A DNA stretch of 64,000 nt from Candidatus Villigracilis proximus. GTDB taxonomy: Bacteria; Chloroflexota; Anaerolineae; Anaerolineales; Villigracilaceae. The stretch is from NCBI GenBank assembly GCA_016715195.1, contig JADKBB010000002.1, positions 225,837 through 289,836 on the forward strand. The letters are read 5' to 3'. Shown one piece after another: positions 61,274 to 64,000 of the stretch (the stretch's first letter is position 1; each line of letters begins with the position of its first letter). Made by a program: the position numbers and the translations under genes. The notes under the pieces are model-generated. The model was not told the origin of the DNA. It was given only the letters and a program-made list of their open reading frames with translations, and made no database searches.

Positions 61274-64000
61274 TCAGTCTCCTGATTTGTACTAAATTGA
61301 ATGGCAATATCTGTTCCGGGCAGGGTGTTTCCCAATTCCTGGATGGCGGTTTGAAGGATGTTTTCAAGGTTACTTGTACTGCCGATTTTTGCCGAGATTT
61401 CACCGATTGTACGTTCTTTTGCCGCGCGTTTTTGCGCTTCTTGAAGCAATCGGGCATTTTCAAGAGCGAACGAGGTTCTTTCGGCTGCTGCTTGCACCAT
61501 TGCGATCTCATCATTTGTCCATATACGGTCTGGATTTGCTGCGTTGAGTTTTATGGTGCCGATCTTTGTGCCACGCAAAGTAAGTGGAATTGAAAGGCTA
61601 TGCGGGCGCTGCTTGTCAGATTGATTGAGTTGTATTGTATCCACGCCATCGAACGAGAACCCTTGAACATTCTGGCGTGTGAGGAATTGTTTCCATTGCT
61701 GCCCACTTAATTGGATTGATGCGGCTTCGGCTTGTTCGAGCGCTTCGCGGGTTTGTTGGTAGGAGCGCGCATTTTGAATGGCTACACTTACCTGATCTGC
61801 CAGTGTTAAAAGGATGTTGATATCTTCCTCGGCAAAGGCATTTAGTTGATTGCTTTGCACATCCAACGCGCCGAATGTTTCGGAACCAATGCGAAGGGGG
61901 AGGGCAATTTCGGAGAGTGTATCTGGAAGGTCCGGGTTATTGAAGTAAGCAGAATCAAGCCCGACGTTAAGTGCGACGCGGGGTTGTCCGCTGTTGGTTG
62001 CGTAGCCTACGATTCCATCTCCAATGAGCAGACGATGGTTACGTCCCAGCATTTTCTTTCCACCTTCGCTGTTCGCGGCGACAAGCACTGCGTATTCGCG
62101 GCGCGTATCAAGCAGGAAGATGCCAACATGGTAAAAATCAAAATTCTCAGAGATGGCAACTGTGATGAGCGGAAGGAGCGCCTCTAATGCTTGTGTGGAC
62201 CTGATGGTCTGCGCAACACGTGCAATAGCCTCAAATTGATTTGCGCGACGGGTATTTTTTTCGTTTGCGTTTTCGAGTTCCTGCGTGCGTTCGGCAACGC
62301 GTTCTTCAAGACCTGAAAGCGTATCATTTAATCTTTCGGTCATGATATTTATGGAAGCGGCCAGCAAGCCGGTTTCATCCTGAGCTTCCACGTTGGCACG
62401 CGCAGAGAGATTGCCTGCGGCTACATCTTCAACTGTTTTCGTAAGGTTTACGAGTGGTTTCGTAATTACCTGGCCGACCCAGAGGCTGATAAGAAGCGAT
62501 CCAATAAAAAGGAATACCAAAATTGTAATGGCTCCCTGAAATGAAGCGTCGATCTCTTTTTGTAATTCGTCGCGTGATGTGATCAGGCCGATGTTTAATT
62601 CACTTGACGGCGCGATGATGGCGAGTCTGTAGCCTGGGGTTTGCAGAGGTGCGTACCCAATATAGTTATTGACATTGTTGATCTGAATGATATCGAGGCT
62701 TGTTTCGCCGCTGATAATCTTTTGAGTGATTGCCTGTAACTCGTCTGTGCCTTTGGCAATAATGGATTGTTTTGGCGTTTCGTTAAGCGGTATCTCTTCC
62801 GGCTGCATACCAAAGAGCGCATATCCTTGCGGGGGCATTGCGAGGATGGTTCCATTTTTATCGACAAGAAAGGCAAAGCCGGTACTGCCAAGTTTGATGT
62901 TGGATATATTTTTTGAAATTTGCGTCAGTTGTATATCTGCGCCAATGACGCCTTTAAATTCTCCGGTTTTTGTGTAAACAGGTACAGACAACGTTACGAT
63001 CAAGCCGGTTCCGGCCGGGTCTTGATATGGATCAGTCCAACGCGGTAGTTTTTCCGGGTTATTTTGCGGGGTGGCTATGGAAAAGAAGGATTGGTTTTTG
63101 ACATCAAAATTCGCAGGAATATTTCTAGCTAGGTTTATGTTGGGATAATAGGTTGTGTACCCGAGGTCGCTGATGTAATAGATGGATACCACTTCCGGGT
63201 GTGATTTTAGAAAGCTTGTGGCGTAAAAATCGAGGTAAATGGTTGTGTTTAGATCGGCTAATAACGCTTCGTTGACAACGTAGATGTTTGGTATAAAAAT
63301 GGATGATGGGTCGGCGGGCGAATTTCCATATTGCCCATTTGGAAGCCGAAGTATTTTTTCACTGGCATTCCAATAGGCGCCTTCAATAAATATTTCTTGT
63401 TGAGTTTCAAGCTGTGCGCGATACGCTGCAATCCCAAGTACGTCACTTACAGTTTCAGAAAACAAAATGTCGGCTTTACCAGCTTCTGTTTGAACGACTC
63501 GGTTGATTTGTAATATGGTATTTTCTGCAACACTCGTTTCAAATTTTTGTGAAAGATTATCCAGGATGGAGGCGACGCGCCCAATGCCAAAACCTAAAAG
63601 TGCAGCCACGATAATGCTGCCGGTAACAAGAATGCTGAAGGCTACTTTAATTCGCAGACTGAATTTTCTGAATTCCCTGATGACAATTACGCCAAACGGG
63701 ATGGTAATGAAGATAACAATAATGGGTACATATTGTTCCAGCTGCGGTACATTCAGGCGATTATCGGGGAGGCCCAGGTCGATCAGGAATATGATCAAAC
63801 CAGCTGTAACTCCAACCGCAATGCCCGAGAGTGAATAACTGGATGGCATCGCGAGACCCGTAATGGCGATGGTTACTACGATTGATGTAACGGCAATGAT
63901 TGCGCCTAAATCCTGAATAAAAAATGGAACGATGGTGACATTGATCAGGAACAAAGTAATCACAAGCATCATGGCAAAAACGAATCTGCCGCTACGCATT
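61270..64000 (-). CDS. Membrane sensor with dCache, HAMP and GAF (5' end outside window)
   Basis: About 909 residues are visible; the ATG at 63999 need not be the true start because the paralogue at 55727-58543 has more N-terminal helices. It has several membrane helices, a dCache domain (residues about 150-470: DPASSIFIPNIYVVNEALLADLN, YYPNINLARNIPANFD, GLIVTLSVPVYTKTGEFKGVIGADIQLTQIS, GFAFLVDKNGTILAMPP), a helix, HAMP (LVNLTKTVEDVAAGNLSARANVEAQDETGLLAASINIMTERL), GAF1 (FYHVGIFLLDTRREYAVLVAANSEGGK), a half GAF and the tail IGSTSNLENILQTAIQELGNTLPGTDIAIQF. Cache domains of this kind bind amino acids or other small molecules. No output domain. Confidence 0.88.
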   Translation of the reverse strand, partial: MRSGRFVFAMMLVITLFLINVTIVPFFIQDLGAIIAVTSIVVTIAITGLAMPSSYSLSGIAVGVTAGLIIFLIDLGLPDNRLNVPQLEQYVPIIVIFITIPFGVIVIREFRKFSLRIKVAFSILVTGSIIVAALLGFGIGRVASILDNLSQKFETSVAENTILQINRVVQTEAGKADILFSETVSDVLGIAAYRAQLETQQEIFIEGAYWNASEKILRLPNGQYGNSPADPSSIFIPNIYVVNEALLADLNTTIYLDFYATSFLKSHPEVVSIYYISDLGYTTYYPNINLARNIPANFDVKNQSFFSIATPQNNPEKLPRWTDPYQDPAGTGLIVTLSVPVYTKTGEFKGVIGADIQLTQISKNISNIKLGSTGFAFLVDKNGTILAMPPQGYALFGMQPEEIPLNETPKQSIIAKGTDELQAITQKIISGETSLDIIQINNVNNYIGYAPLQTPGYRLAIIAPSSELNIGLITSRDELQKEIDASFQGAITILVFLFIGSLLISLWVGQVITKPLVNLTKTVEDVAAGNLSARANVEAQDETGLLAASINIMTERLNDTLSGLEERVAERTQELENANEKNTRRANQFEAIARVAQTIRSTQALEALLPLITVAISENFDFYHVGIFLLDTRREYAVLVAANSEGGKKMLGRNHRLLIGDGIVGYATNSGQPRVALNVGLDSAYFNNPDLPDTLSEIALPLRIGSETFGALDVQSNQLNAFAEEDINILLTLADQVSVAIQNARSYQQTREALEQAEAASIQLSGQQWKQFLTRQNVQGFSFDGVDTIQLNQSDKQRPHSLSIPLTLRGTKIGTIKLNAANPDRIWTNDEIAMVQAAAERTSFALENARLLQEAQKRAAKERTIGEISAKIGSTSNLENILQTAIQELGNTLPGTDIAIQFSTNQETE

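Overview
The window looks like a chromosomal segment of an uncultured Anaerolineae-type Chloroflexota bacterium. This is inferred from gene content, not from any marker search: menaquinone genes (ubiE/menG, menA), proline/threonine-rich lipoproteins carrying TolB-like propellers, an ATP-type PEP carboxykinase, trmFO, and an unusual density of GAF/PAS signalling proteins. Housekeeping genes (tRNA-Gln, rpmF, fabD, secDF, hflX) are interleaved with large sensory operons. No phage, insertion sequence or CRISPR array was seen.

Layout. 1-5.4 kb: end of an unrecognised gene, tRNA-Gln(CUG), a truncated family-5 solute-binding lipoprotein, a repeat-rich TolB lipoprotein, ubiE. 5.5-9.7 kb: menA, then a TetR-controlled NMT1/SsuA-type ABC transporter operon. 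9.9-18.3 kb: a PAS-PAS-GGDEF cyclase convergent with an HD-GYP response regulator, then a two-component cluster with a large PAS/GAF hybrid kinase, a REC-HisKA_3 kinase and a NarL-type regulator. 18.4-26.5 kb: glycerate 2-kinase, LysE exporter, secDF, and a coupled SpoIIE phosphatase / channel-RCK / P-loop / M1 peptidase operon. 26.6-34.4 kb: rpmF, fabD, a PLD lipoprotein, an aminotransferase-pckA pair behind a structured leader, a SET protein and an acyltransferase. 34.4-42.4 kb: a pseudokinase-propeller fusion, the operon trmFO - M28 peptidase - histidine kinase - hflX - small membrane protein, and a DUF4190 protein. 42.6-47.5 kb: GAF kinase, REC-GAF kinase and a winged-helix regulator. 47.6-64 kb: one leftward operon of at least 15 kb.

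The last operon is the most remarkable part. In transcription order it encodes a dCache-HAMP-GAF protein (running off the window), a multi-TM GAF protein, an orphan NMT1-like lipoprotein, a second dCache-HAMP-GAF protein, a second multi-TM GAF protein, a ParA-like ATPase, a PAS/GAF hybrid histidine kinase with two receiver domains, and a threonine synthase fused to a C-terminal receiver domain. A DMT exporter follows 38 bases downstream. None of the GAF proteins has its own output domain, so the single kinase is the obvious hub, and the receiver on threonine synthase suggests that an amino-acid biosynthetic enzyme is controlled by phosphorelay.

Many genes, particularly between 3.8 and 25.4 kb, are split by single-base frameshifts, mostly correctable by adding or removing one base in a short homopolymer. 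secD alone has four. Since secDF is close to indispensable, I read most of these as consensus sequence errors, not gene decay. Split genes are listed as fragments with the reconstruction explained.
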